From DSAR01 sp034437315 (GTDB lineage: Bacteria; Chloroflexota; Anaerolineae; B4-G1), in assembly GCA_034437315.1 (NCBI GenBank), contig DAOTUC010000008.1, positions 1-21,577 on the forward strand: a stretch of DNA of 21,577 bases, given 5' to 3'. The notes under the pieces are model-generated. The model saw only the letters and a list, made by a program, of their open reading frames with translations. It was not told where the DNA came from and searched no databases. This document shows positions 7,276 to 14,385 of the stretch, in pieces. Positions within the stretch are counted from its first letter, which is position 1. Every line of letters starts with the position of its first letter. A program made the translations under genes and the position numbers.

Positions 7276-7480
7276 AAATATCTAACAAAAGCGGGACAAT
7301 CGAAGTCCTCGGAGGCGACTGCCTATCCGCTTGTTGAGAGGGGTTAGCAAAGTTAATCAATGCCTTGCGCCAAGCAAGGGATTGGAACGAGGAAAAATCG
7401 AATGGAAATCGCCCCCATAAATCGGGGCAAATTTATGGATCGGACAGACGTGGTCTGTCCGCAGATCTTGCTTGCCATTC
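7276..7480. other. Structured 205-bp spacer between the direct repeats
   Basis: No gene is seen. Two perfect hairpins lie next to each other: CCATAAAT/ATTTATGG (7415-7438, 8-base loop) and CGGACAGAC/GTCTGTCCG (7441-7461, GTG loop). It could be a small structured RNA or cargo between two repeats. No promoter was identified. Confidence 0.3.
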
Positions 7481-7569
7481 AGAGACTATTAAAAAATTCG
7501 CTCAGAGGCCCGTCCTCGGGCCGATTAGCGCCCCGGGACGGCGGCCAGAGCAATTATTTAAGACACTCT
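7481..7569. repeat. 89-bp direct repeat, copy 2
   Basis: Second copy of the element at 7187-7275, same orientation, offset 294 bp. The internal GC-rich stem is conserved exactly. Confidence 0.75.
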
Positions 7570-7644
7570 TCAGGGCATATTAAATAATTGGACTTAAGGT
7601 GACCGGCGCGTCCGGGAACGCATCATTTTGCGTGCCGGCAGCCT

Positions 7645-7678
7645 GTCGGAGAGAACCGACTCCAGACTTCGGAAGTCT
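7645..7678 (-). other. Two hairpins at the end of the CBS-domain gene
   Basis: AGACTTC/GAAGTCT (7664-7678) overlaps the stop codon of the CBS gene. GTCGG/CCGAC (7645-7660) follows. There is no T-run downstream on the transcribed strand, so this is not a canonical intrinsic terminator. It may act in 3'-end protection or be another repeat remnant. Confidence 0.3.
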
Positions 7679-8085
7679 CAATCGAGATACCACACCCAAC
7701 GGGTGCCCCGCATCTCGCGGACGATGTCTGTCGTCGAAAGAATGCCCAAAGGACGTCCTTCCTGATCAATAACCAACAAGCGGTGGATTTTGCTCTCCAG
7801 TAACTTCTTGGCTGCTTCATCCACCGTCACGTCCTCCAAGACGCTGATCACGTCGGTCGACATCACATCCCGCGCCTGGATCGCGGCGATGTTCTCGCCA
7901 TAATGCGCAATCGCGTCGGTGTGCGAGATGACGCCCAATGGGGGATCTCCTTCTTTTTCGGCGACCATCACAGCGTGGACTTCCGTATCCGCCATCACCC
8001 TGACCACTTCTTGCAAGGGGGCGTCCGGCTTGCAGAGTATCACACCCTTATGATAAATATCTCGGACCTGTCGTGTTTTATTCAT
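7678..8085 (-). CDS. CBS-domain pair protein
   Basis: 135-residue protein made almost entirely of two CBS domains (roughly 8-64 and 72-125), a Bateman module that usually senses adenine nucleotides or S-adenosylmethionine. Seen: PLQEVVRVMADTEVHAVMV...PLGVISHTDAI and VMSTDVISVLEDVTVDEAAKKLLESKIHRLLVID..GRPLGILSTTDIVREM, the typical terminal beta strand plus helix of each domain. There is no fused enzymatic or DNA-binding domain, so it would act by binding a partner. Start at 8085: AGGAG lies 4 bases upstream; the longer reading from 8139 has no ribosome site. It is 161 bases downstream of cdsA on the same strand and may be read with it or from its own weak promoter (8161-8190). Confidence 0.85.
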   Translation of the reverse strand: MNKTRQVRDIYHKGVILCKPDAPLQEVVRVMADTEVHAVMVAEKEGDPPLGVISHTDAIAHYGENIAAIQARDVMSTDVISVLEDVTVDEAAKKLLESKIHRLLVIDQEGRPLGILSTTDIVREMRGTRWVWYLD

Positions 8086-8160
8086 TTTACTCCTAACCTG
8101 GCAGAACCAGAGCCAAAAAGGGGAACCATTGACCGCCAAATTCTTGCCCGCTGTGCAAGG

Positions 8161-8190
8161 ATTCTATTGGTTAGACCCTAACCTGATCAA
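8161..8190 (-). promoter_or_regulatory. Possible weak promoter for the CBS-domain gene
   Basis: Minus strand: TTGATC (8190-8185), an 18-base spacer, and TAGAAT (8166-8161). The spacer contains GGTTAG/CTAACC as an inverted pair. Suggestive only. Confidence 0.3.
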
Positions 8191-8246
8191 TCAGCACCCA
8201 AAAGGAACGACCGACGTCCAGTTCTCGCTCAATTTACGCAATGGGA

Positions 8247-9053
8247 TTAGCCGGTCAGCAGACGAACGTAATAATAACCGATCACAGCCGCCCAAAGGAC
8301 GCTATCCACGCGATCTAGCGCGCCTCCGTGGCCGGGGAAAAGCTTCCCACTATCTTTGGCGCCTACCTGTCGTTTGATCATCGAGACAGCCAAATCGCCC
8401 AGCGGAGCGAGCGTGGCGATCAAAATCCCCAACCCCAGGCCATACCGGGCGTTGAGTGAAGATGTCATATCCATCCTCAAATACAATGCTTGAGCCAAAA
8501 ACGCTGTCCCCACGCCTCCGGAGATAATGCCCGCCAGGTATCCCTCCCAGGTCTTGCCCGGGCTCAGTGAGGGCCATAACTTGCGCTTGCCCCACTTCCG
8601 GCCGAAGAGATACGCCCCGGAGTCGGCCAGAGCGATGGACAGCACCACCGTCAGCGTCCATAGCAGGCCGCTTTCCAGGTCTCGAAGGCTAACCAGACGA
8701 GCGCCGCATAACCCGACGTACAACCCACTGGTCACGGTTAACGCCCAGTCGGCCGTCGGCGATCCCTGGCGATGCCAGAGTTGGCAGGTCAAGGAACCCA
8801 GCGCCGCCAGAAGGATCCCAGCCCTTAACAGATCGGGCGAGGCGAGCTTAGCATCCGCCAGGCAAAGCCACACGATGCCCACCCCAAAGAGGCGCATCGG
8901 GCGGAAGCCGTCCCGCCCCATCAATTGACAGAATTCCAATTCGGCCAACGTCAACAAGAGTAACACCAGGGCGAGAAAAGGCCAACCACCGAGGTAGATA
9001 CAATAGATGACAATAGGGGTTAGAATTAGGGCTGTAATTGTACGTGTAAGCAC
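8247..9053 (-). CDS. cdsA: Phosphatidate cytidylyltransferase (CDP-diglyceride synthase)
   Basis: Integral membrane enzyme making CDP-diacylglycerol from phosphatidate and CTP, the branch point of phospholipid synthesis. The 268-residue product is strongly hydrophobic with about seven or eight membrane segments. It carries the family signatures ADSGAYLFGRKWGKRKLWPSLSPGKTWEG (written here as its landmarks ADSGAY, GRKWGK, SPGKTWEG) and SMIKRQVGAKDSGKLFPGHGG (landmarks KRQVGAKD, PGHGG, LDRVDS). Start is GTG at 9053; no strong ribosome site precedes it, so the exact start is uncertain. It is the last gene of the rpsB-tsf-pyrH-frr-uppS-cdsA block, 105 bases after uppS. The dxr and rseP genes that often follow are absent. 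Confidence 0.93.
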   Translation of the reverse strand: MLTRTITALILTPIVIYCIYLGGWPFLALVLLLLTLAELEFCQLMGRDGFRPMRLFGVGIVWLCLADAKLASPDLLRAGILLAALGSLTCQLWHRQGSPTADWALTVTSGLYVGLCGARLVSLRDLESGLLWTLTVVLSIALADSGAYLFGRKWGKRKLWPSLSPGKTWEGYLAGIISGGVGTAFLAQALYLRMDMTSSLNARYGLGLGILIATLAPLGDLAVSMIKRQVGAKDSGKLFPGHGGALDRVDSVLWAAVIGYYYVRLLTG

Positions 9054-9158
9054 AGATTGAGAAGTTTCGAGAGATAACGATACGCTGGCGTAGCACAGAT
9101 TTTACGTGGATAGTCTCCCGATGAGCGTTGTAAGCGCGAGAAGGCTATTTGTAGTCTT

Positions 9159-9896
9159 TTAGTCTGACACCCGACCAAAGCGCCGATCACGCTGAGAATA
9201 ATCCTGTAAAGCTTTATAGAAAGCTTGTTTGTCAAAATCCGGCCAGTAGGTAGAGGTCACATAAAGCTCGGCGTATGCCCCTTGCCAGATGAGGAAGTTG
9301 CTAATTCGCATCTCGCCGCTTGTGCGAATGATCAAATCAGGATCGGGCAGGCCGGCTGTATACAAGTAACGGCTGATCGTCTCCTCATCCACTTGCTCAG
9401 CGGGAATACCATCCCTGATGATACGACGCACTGCATCGACCAATTCAGCTCGTCCGCCGTAATCAAAGGCCACGTTGAGAATCAACTGGTCGTTATCCTT
9501 GGTCATTTCGACGGCGTCCATGATTTTTTCTTGGATACGGGGAGAGGGGATGCGCTCCAGATGTCCAACGTGCCGCAATTGCACGCCCTCGGCGTGTAAT
9601 TCGGCTAACTCTCGATCCAAGACGCGCTCAAGAATGGATAACAGTGCGCCGACTTCATTCTCCGGGCGGCCCCAATTCTCGGTAGAAAAGGCGTAGATGG
9701 TCAAAATGGGCACATCGAACGCCACAGCCGCCCGTAACACGACGCGTAGATTTTCCGTTCCCGCCCGGTGACCCATCGAACGGGGCAAACCGCGCTCGCG
9801 CGCCCAACGACCGTTGCCGTCCATGATGATGCCCACGTGCTGCGGCACTCGGTCTAACGGCGGATATTGGCGGTCTTCCGATGGATCTTGGGGCAT
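9159..9896 (-). CDS. uppS: Isoprenyl transferase (undecaprenyl diphosphate synthase)
   Basis: Cis-prenyltransferase that elongates farnesyl diphosphate with isopentenyl diphosphate to the C55 lipid carrier for cell-wall synthesis. It has 245 residues, normal for the family. Seen: HVGIIMDGNGRWA with catalytic Asp26, GHRAGTENLR, YAFSTENWGRP, FDYGGRAEL, LPDPDLIIRTSGE, ISNFLIWQGAYAELY and YWPDF. These are all five conserved regions of UppS and Rer2-type enzymes. Start ATG at 9896, 8 bases after the frr stop; the ribosome site is weak, so translation may be coupled to frr. Confidence 0.95.
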   Translation of the reverse strand: MPQDPSEDRQYPPLDRVPQHVGIIMDGNGRWARERGLPRSMGHRAGTENLRVVLRAAVAFDVPILTIYAFSTENWGRPENEVGALLSILERVLDRELAELHAEGVQLRHVGHLERIPSPRIQEKIMDAVEMTKDNDQLILNVAFDYGGRAELVDAVRRIIRDGIPAEQVDEETISRYLYTAGLPDPDLIIRTSGEMRISNFLIWQGAYAELYVTSTYWPDFDKQAFYKALQDYSQRDRRFGRVSD

Positions 9897-9904
9897 AGCA
9901 AAAT

Positions 9905-10462
9905 TTAGCTTTCCAGAACTTCCTTTTGTTTGCGCTCGCTAATCTCTTCCATTCGCTCCGTGTATCGGTCGGTGAGATCCTGCAGGTCGTCTTTGCTCCG
10001 GTAGAAGTCGTCTTCAGAAACCAATCCGTCCTTCTGGAAATCGCGTAAATCGTCCAGAGTCTCGCGGCGGATATTTCGCAACGCGACCTTTCCCTCCTCC
10101 ACCCGCTGACGAACTACCTTCGCCAACTCGCGCCTCCGCTCTTCTGTCAGGCGGGGAATGGGAAGACGAATAATCCGGCCATCGTTGGATGGGGTGAGTC
10201 CTAATTCAGATTTTAGAATGGCCCGTTCGATATCTTCCAGCGAGCCGGGGTCATAGGGGCGGACGGTGAGCAATTGAGGTTCTGGCGCAGAGATGACAGA
10301 CAGCTGATTAAGCGGCGTTTTGGCGCCATAATAGTCGACCATCACCCGTTCCATGAGCGCCGGCGACGCCCGACCGGTGCGGATCGCCCGCAAATCAGAC
10401 GCCAGGACGTCGGCCGCTTTACGCATTCGGTTTTCTGCCTCACGAAGTAGGTCTTTGATCAT
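9905..10462 (-). CDS. frr: Ribosome recycling factor
   Basis: Splits post-termination ribosomes together with EF-G. The 185 residues are the standard length. Seen: N-terminal helix with MRKAADVLASDLRAIRTGRASP, the beta domain VDYYGAKTPLNQLSVISAPEPQLLTVRPYD (landmarks YYGAKTPLNQ, PEPQLL), LGLTPSNDGRIIRLPIP, LTEERRRELAKVV, and the C-terminal long helices. Starts at ATG 10462, 13 bases after the pyrH stop, with only a weak GGTG ribosome site. It is embedded in the translation/membrane-lipid block. Confidence 0.96.
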   Translation of the reverse strand: MIKDLLREAENRMRKAADVLASDLRAIRTGRASPALMERVMVDYYGAKTPLNQLSVISAPEPQLLTVRPYDPGSLEDIERAILKSELGLTPSNDGRIIRLPIPRLTEERRRELAKVVRQRVEEGKVALRNIRRETLDDLRDFQKDGLVSEDDFYRSKDDLQDLTDRYTERMEEISERKQKEVLES

Positions 10463-10475
10463 ATTTTCACCACAG

Positions 10476-11192
10476 TTATCCAGAAATTAACGTGCCAATT
10501 GCTTCGCCAACGACGGCGCGCTCCAAGCTGTGCGGCTGCCAGAGATTCAACACTATGATAGGCAGGTCATTTTCCATACACAACGAGATCGCCGTCGCAT
10601 CCATCACGCCGACGCGCATTTCCAGGGCCCGCATATAGCTCAGGCGATCGAAACGCTCCGCATCAGGATTTTCGTGCGGGTCTTCAGAATAGACGCCGTC
10701 GACTTTGGTGGCCTTGATCAGCAGGTCGGCGTCCACCTCCATCGCCCGAAGCGCTGCGGCCGTGTCCGTCGTGAAATAGGGATTTCCTGTGCCGCCGCCG
10801 ATGATGACCACGCGCCCCTTTTCGAGGTGTCGAATGGTCCGGAGGCGAATGTAAGGCTCCGCAATCGCTCGCATTTCGATAGCGGTCTGAACGCGGGTCG
10901 TGACGCCGATTCGCTCCAGGGCGTCGGCCAGGGCCAGGGCGTTCATCACCGTAGCCAGCATCCCCATGTGATCGGCGGTCGCGCGATCCATCCCGTGCAC
11001 CAATCCATCGCGGCCGCGCCATATATTCCCGGCCCCCAGGACGATGACGACTTCGATCTCCATGTCGCGCATTGCGGATACTTTAGCGGCGATTTCCTCC
11101 GCCATGTGGGGGCTGATCCCAAAACCGCCAGGCCCGGCGAGCGATTCGCCTCCTAGCTTGAGCAAGATTCTCTTAAACTTGGTTATAGCCAT
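10476..11192 (-). CDS. pyrH: Uridylate (UMP) kinase
   Basis: Phosphorylates UMP to UDP in pyrimidine nucleotide synthesis; a hexameric amino-acid-kinase-fold enzyme. The 238 residues show LLKLGGESLAG near the N-terminus, VLGAGNIWRGRDG, DRATADHMGMLATVMNALAL, VIIGGGTGNPYFTTDTAAALRA, ATKVDGVYSEDP and VMDATAISLCMEN. All are characteristic of bacterial PyrH. I chose the ATG at 11192 (MAITKFKRILLKLGGE) over 11216 because this start is usual for the family and AAGG lies upstream. It follows tsf by 57 bases and precedes frr by 13. Confidence 0.95.
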   Translation of the reverse strand: MAITKFKRILLKLGGESLAGPGGFGISPHMAEEIAAKVSAMRDMEIEVVIVLGAGNIWRGRDGLVHGMDRATADHMGMLATVMNALALADALERIGVTTRVQTAIEMRAIAEPYIRLRTIRHLEKGRVVIIGGGTGNPYFTTDTAAALRAMEVDADLLIKATKVDGVYSEDPHENPDAERFDRLSYMRALEMRVGVMDATAISLCMENDLPIIVLNLWQPHSLERAVVGEAIGTLISG

Positions 11193-11249
11193 CCGATTTC
11201 GCCTTTCGCAAGCCATCTCGCGAGGGGATGGTTCGCGCCGCTGGCGCGG

Positions 11250-11858
11250 CTACGCTTCCGCTTCCGATTCGCCCAGTTCGTAGCGCACGAAGCGGCGCAA
11301 GATGATTTTCTCGCCGAGTTTGGCCCGCACGTCGTCGATGACTGCCTGGATGGTCTTATCCTCATCTTTGACGAAGGGCTGTTCCATCAGGCAAATTTCC
11401 TCGTAGAATTTCTCCAGGCGCCCTTCGACGATGCGATCTACAATGTGTTCGGGCTTGCCTTCATTCAGGGCCTCGGCGCGATAGATATCGCGCGTTTCTT
11501 CGATCAAGGCCTCCGGCGCTTCTTCCCGCGTCTTGTAACGTGGCGCAGCGAATGCGATGTGAAGCGCCAAATCGTGGGCCAAATCTTTAAAATCATCCGT
11601 GCTGGCCACGAAATCGGTCTCGCAATTTAATTCTAGCAGCACGGCCACCGGGCTGCCGGGATGGACGTAAGCCTCCAACACCCCTTCGGCCGCCTGCCGG
11701 TCGGACCGCTCGGCGACTGCCGCCAGGCCTTTGTCGCGCAAGCGTTTGGTCGCCTCTTCAAAATCTCCCTCGCAAGCTTGCAGGGCCTTGCGGCAATCCA
11801 AGATGCCGGCCCCCGTCGACTCGCGAAGTTCTTTAACCATTGCTGTCGTGATTTCCAC
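11250..11858 (-). CDS. tsf: Elongation factor Ts (short form)
   Basis: Nucleotide exchange factor for EF-Tu. It has 202 residues, shorter than the ~280 of enterobacteria and similar to the compact EF-Ts of several thermophile-rich phyla. Seen: N-terminal UBA-like domain VKELRESTGAGILDCRKALQAC, DFEEATKRLRDKGL, core ELNCETDFVAS (the EF-Tu-contacting TDFV motif), LALHIAFAAPRY, and a C-terminal VKDEDKTIQAVIDDVRAKLGEKI. Start is GTG at 11858 with GGGGAGGAGT just upstream. A perfect 13-bp hairpin lies 33 bases before the start codon (11891-11920). Confidence 0.95.
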   Translation of the reverse strand: MEITTAMVKELRESTGAGILDCRKALQACEGDFEEATKRLRDKGLAAVAERSDRQAAEGVLEAYVHPGSPVAVLLELNCETDFVASTDDFKDLAHDLALHIAFAAPRYKTREEAPEALIEETRDIYRAEALNEGKPEHIVDRIVEGRLEKFYEEICLMEQPFVKDEDKTIQAVIDDVRAKLGEKIILRRFVRYELGESEAEA

Positions 11859-11890
11859 GCTGTACTCCTCCCCAATTTTCGATGTGGTAT

Positions 11891-11920
11891 CGATACGCCC
11901 TCGATCACGAGGGCGTATCG
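11891..11920 (-). other. Perfect 13-bp hairpin between rpsB and tsf
   Basis: CGATACGCCCTCG and CGAGGGCGTATCG flank an ATCA loop, with no mismatches. It lies in the 172-base rpsB-tsf gap. The leftward transcript has no U-run after it, so it is more likely an mRNA processing or stability element, or a rho-independent attenuator of atypical form, than a full terminator. Confidence 0.5.
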
Positions 11921-12030
11921 TATTAAATCAATCGCCGTCAATCATCTCATCATCTGTGGCCGCGCTGGCGCATCAAAGCTATCTGTCTGACGAACTCACC
12001 CCGCTCAGCCGGGACATGGCGCCGAAGGGG

Positions 12031-13068
12031 TTATGCCGTCTCCGTTTCTTGATTCGCTTCGGGCGACTCGCTCTCAGGTGACTCCTCAGCGCCGGCCTCA
12101 GGATCAGCTGCAGACTCATCCGCGATTTCATCCGTCTCTTCCGCCTCCGACGGCTCGACAGACTCATCCGCTGTTTCCGCCTCCGGCGCATCGTCGCTCG
12201 TTGGCGCGGCTGCGGTCTCGGTTTCAGTCACGGCCTCGGTTTCGGCCTCAGCCTCTGCCTCGGCCGCAGTCTCATCGGCGTCCTCGAAAGTCAATTCTTT
12301 CAATCGGGCCAAGGTCGCCGCGCTCAGGTATTTTTCATCCTCAACCGTGATTTCTTCCTCTGGCAATTCCTCTTCATACGCCTTGCGTTGGGCGAGGCCT
12401 TCCAGTACCGCGTCAGCCACCTTGGAGGTCAGCAGTTTGATCGCTCGAATTGCGTCGTCGTTGGACGGTATGATGTAATCAATCAAATCGGGATCACAAT
12501 TGGTGTCCACGACGGCCAGAATCGGAATGCCCAACTTATTCGCCTCGAGCACCGCGGTCTCCTCGCGATTGATATCTACGATGTAGAGCATATCGGGGGT
12601 ATCCCGCATCTCTCTAATTCCACCCAGCCGCCGATTGAGTTTATCGATCTGGCGCTCCAGACCGAGCGCTTCTTTCTTCGTCAAGCGTTCGAAATCGCCT
12701 CGATCGCGACGCGCTTCGAGGTTGAGCAGGTAGTCGATACGTTGCCGAATCGTCTGCCAATTGGTCAACGTACCGCCTAACCACCGTCGATTGACGTAGG
12801 GCATGCCACAACGCTCCGCTTCGTAAGCGATAGTCTCTTGGGCCTGCCGCTTTGTGCCGACGAAGAGCATGACGCCGCCTTCGGAGACCATATCTCGTAC
12901 TAATTTGTGATACCTATCAAGCGCAGCCACCGTTTGCTGCAAGTCGATAATGTGCACACCTTTGCGCTCTGTAAAGATGAAGGGTTTCATCTTTGGATTC
13001 CAACGCCGGGTGCGATGTCCGAAGTGCACGCCTGTCTCCAGGAGCGCTTTCATAGAAACAACAGCCAT
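12031..13068 (-). CDS. rpsB: Ribosomal protein S2 with a long acidic C-terminal tail
   Basis: Small-subunit ribosomal protein. The S2 domain is complete (~1-225): MKALLETGVHFGHRTRRWNPKMKPFIF, GVHIIDLQQT, FVGTKRQAQE, YVNRRWLGGTLTNW, PDMLYIVDINRE, AVVDTNCDPDLIDYIIPSNDDA. After it come an acidic linker (EELPEEEITVEDEKYL) and ~80 residues of Glu/Ala/Thr/Ser/Asp, for a total of 345 residues against ~240-260 usually. The tail is coded in frame in the same composition and ends in a normal stop, so it does not look like a frameshift product. Start at 13068 with AGGAGG 6 bases upstream. Promoter at 13187-13214 with a ~110-nt leader. Confidence 0.95.
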   Translation of the reverse strand: MAVVSMKALLETGVHFGHRTRRWNPKMKPFIFTERKGVHIIDLQQTVAALDRYHKLVRDMVSEGGVMLFVGTKRQAQETIAYEAERCGMPYVNRRWLGGTLTNWQTIRQRIDYLLNLEARRDRGDFERLTKKEALGLERQIDKLNRRLGGIREMRDTPDMLYIVDINREETAVLEANKLGIPILAVVDTNCDPDLIDYIIPSNDDAIRAIKLLTSKVADAVLEGLAQRKAYEEELPEEEITVEDEKYLSAATLARLKELTFEDADETAAEAEAEAETEAVTETETAAAPTSDDAPEAETADESVEPSEAEETDEIADESAADPEAGAEESPESESPEANQETETA

Positions 13069-13186
13069 TGAATACCTCCTTAGTTTATGTTATGTCCTCC
13101 GCATCCGTCATCCCCTCGAAAGACCGGGCGGCTGTCGCCTGGCACAATTTCTTGGGTCGGGATGCGTGTGTATTTAACCGAACTAG

Positions 13187-13214
13187 ATTGTACCACAAAG
13201 TGGAATTTGGGCAA
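13187..13214 (-). promoter_or_regulatory. Sigma70-type promoter for the rpsB operon
   Basis: Minus strand: TTGCCC (13214-13209), a 16-base spacer, and TACAAT (13192-13187). Predicted start is near 13180, giving ~110 nt before the rpsB ATG, room for an autogenous S2 control site. I cannot identify a known leader motif. Confidence 0.6.
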
Positions 13215-13360
13215 ACCTGAATGCACGATCGCCGCTCTGGCTCATGCCTGTGTTCTTCGCCGGGTAGAGCCCAACCGCCGAGGGAATCCCCGGGGCGAGA
13301 AACGCGCTTGGCGCTGCGGCCGGTCCGACTGATGGATAGCCTTCCATTTGGGTATCGCGT

Positions 13361-14044
13361 CTAGGAGGATTCCTGTTCGGGCACATCGAAACAATAGCCA
13401 ACGCGGCGGATTGTGCGAAGATAAACCGGCGATCGGTAATCCTCCTCAATCGCCTTGCGTACCCAGTGGATGTGCACATCGAGTGTGCGGGTGTCGCCCA
13501 TGTAATCTGTATGCCACACCTGCTTCATCAGATAAGTTCGACTTAGGGTTTCGCCTGGGTGTTGCATAAACACCTCCAGGAGTCGGGCCTGTTTAGGCGT
13601 CAGATGGGTCTCGACGTTGGCGCGCGATACACATTGTCGCTTCATATTGAGGGTTAAATCGCCGATCTCGATCAATTCATCATCTGAGACGGGCAACAGC
13701 TGTTCAACCCGATCAATCAATTTCTTGTCGGTGAAGGGGTAATTCAAATGAGCGCGCACGTTCACCAGGCGATCCGGTTTCTCTCCCTGCGGGGACAACA
13801 TCAGAATGGGGATTTCAAGCGCTTTATCCTCTAACGTATTGCAAAAACGCCGGACGCTAAACCGAATAGAAGCAGAATCTAACACGATGACGTGTGGATT
13901 CTGCGCATCTATCTGGGCCAATGATTCCTTTCGGGTGCGCGCCTCAATAATCTCAAACTCGTCCTTCGTATCGAATATAGGGGCCAAGTAGTCTGAGGCA
14001 GGTTTTCTTCCCTCCACCAACAAAATGGTATGAACAGACGACAA
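13361..14044 (-). CDS. OmpR/PhoB-type response regulator with a degenerate receiver
   Basis: C-terminal winged helix (LTPKQARLLEVFMQHPGETLSRTYLMKQVW, landmarks LTPKQARLLEVF, LSRTYLMKQVW; then TRTLDVHIHWVRKAIE and LRTIRRVGYCF) is a standard OmpR-class DNA-binding domain. The N-terminal receiver is eroded. The usual acidic pair is EG, the phospho-acceptor Asp is present (VIVLDSAS, Asp56 with this start), the switch residue is Ser (LSPQ), but the conserved Lys before Pro-Phe is replaced (LNYPF). It may therefore work without phosphorylation. No histidine kinase is adjacent. I prefer a TTG start at 14044, preceded by AGGGAG at 5-base spacing. The alternative GTG at 14092 (243 residues) has no ribosome site and lies in a CTCTGTG-type repeat-like segment. 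It lies directly upstream of rpsB. Confidence 0.8.
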   Translation of the reverse strand: MSSVHTILLVEGRKPASDYLAPIFDTKDEFEIIEARTRKESLAQIDAQNPHVIVLDSASIRFSVRRFCNTLEDKALEIPILMLSPQGEKPDRLVNVRAHLNYPFTDKKLIDRVEQLLPVSDDELIEIGDLTLNMKRQCVSRANVETHLTPKQARLLEVFMQHPGETLSRTYLMKQVWHTDYMGDTRTLDVHIHWVRKAIEEDYRSPVYLRTIRRVGYCFDVPEQESS

Positions 14045-14120
14045 AGAATATCTCCCTTCCACGGTGGTAGATTGCTCAGGCTGTTTGAACACAGAGAACC
14101 ACTGAAGAGGCGCATAGATT

Positions 14121-14156
14121 CACGGAGCAGGTCATAAAAATCTTCCCTGCTCCGTG
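14121..14156. repeat. Inverted repeat in the response-regulator leader
   Basis: CACGGAGCAGG at 14121-14131 pairs perfectly with CCTGCTCCGTG at 14146-14156, with a 14-base loop rich in A. It lies between promoter and gene, so it is either an operator or an mRNA leader hairpin. There is no T-run on the transcribed side. Confidence 0.5.
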
Positions 14157-14260
14157 TGCCTTTGTGAAATGCTCTATGAGACGCTATTAGCGATCCAGAC
14201 TGAGGAGTTACCCACGATGAACATGCTAATAAAATCACCAGCGACGAGATGCCACAGATG

Positions 14261-14289
14261 ATTATACTCTATCACCGCATTGAGAGCAA
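14261..14289 (-). promoter_or_regulatory. Sigma70-type promoter for the response regulator
   Basis: Minus strand: TTGCTC (14289-14284), a 17-base spacer, and perfect TATAAT (14266-14261). Predicted start is near 14254, leaving a leader of ~160-210 nt depending on the start codon used. Confidence 0.65.
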
Positions 14290-14385
14290 ATCAGCAAAAC
14301 ACCGGGAAAACGTAGGCGGCGAGTATGGAAACTTGCCTTACATCGTCTGGCTGCGTAGCTTTTGACGTGCCACGAAAACCCACAT

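Larger units (their letters stand above)
6895..7677. other. Gene-free, repeat-rich intergenic region
   Basis: About 780 bases between fbp and the CBS-domain gene. I see no credible gene: the plus-strand ORFs at 7360-7587 run across the repeats and have no family signature. The region holds, left to right, a CCTCCCGC repeat copy (6963-6997), a MITE-like element (7021-7163), two copies of an 89-bp direct repeat (7187-7275 and 7481-7569) around a structured spacer, and two hairpins after the CBS gene stop. It looks like a landing site for small repeats, or a decayed locus. Confidence 0.6.
14045..14385. other. Intergenic region upstream of the response regulator
   Basis: About 300 bases without a convincing gene; the overlapping minus-strand ORF to 14238 shows no family signature. 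It contains the regulator's promoter (14261-14289), a long inverted repeat (14121-14156), and a segment at 14086-14104 resembling common CTCTGTG/GTGGTTC intergenic repeats. Confidence 0.45.

Noticed and set aside
7378..7391. GGGATTGGAACGAG, similar to the end of some CRISPR repeats
   Set aside because: Single copy; no regularly spaced repeats or cas genes nearby.
7360..7587. Two plus-strand ORFs of 72-75 codons
   Set aside because: They run through the 89-bp repeat and hairpins, overlap each other in different frames, and lack a convincing start site.
10530..11156. 208-codon plus-strand frame opposite pyrH
   Set aside because: Antisense to a certain gene; His/Asp-rich low-information translation with no ribosome site.
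11891..11920. rpsB-tsf hairpin as an intrinsic terminator
   Set aside because: No U-run follows the stem on the transcribed strand and tsf must be expressed downstream.
12033..12350. Plus-strand Pro/Arg-rich frame opposite the S2 tail
   Set aside because: Mirror of the acidic low-complexity tail; no independent evidence.
14045..14092. GTG start of the response regulator at 14092
   Set aside because: No ribosome site, and the extra residues precede the receiver fold; the TTG at 14044 has AGGGAG. Not fully excluded.
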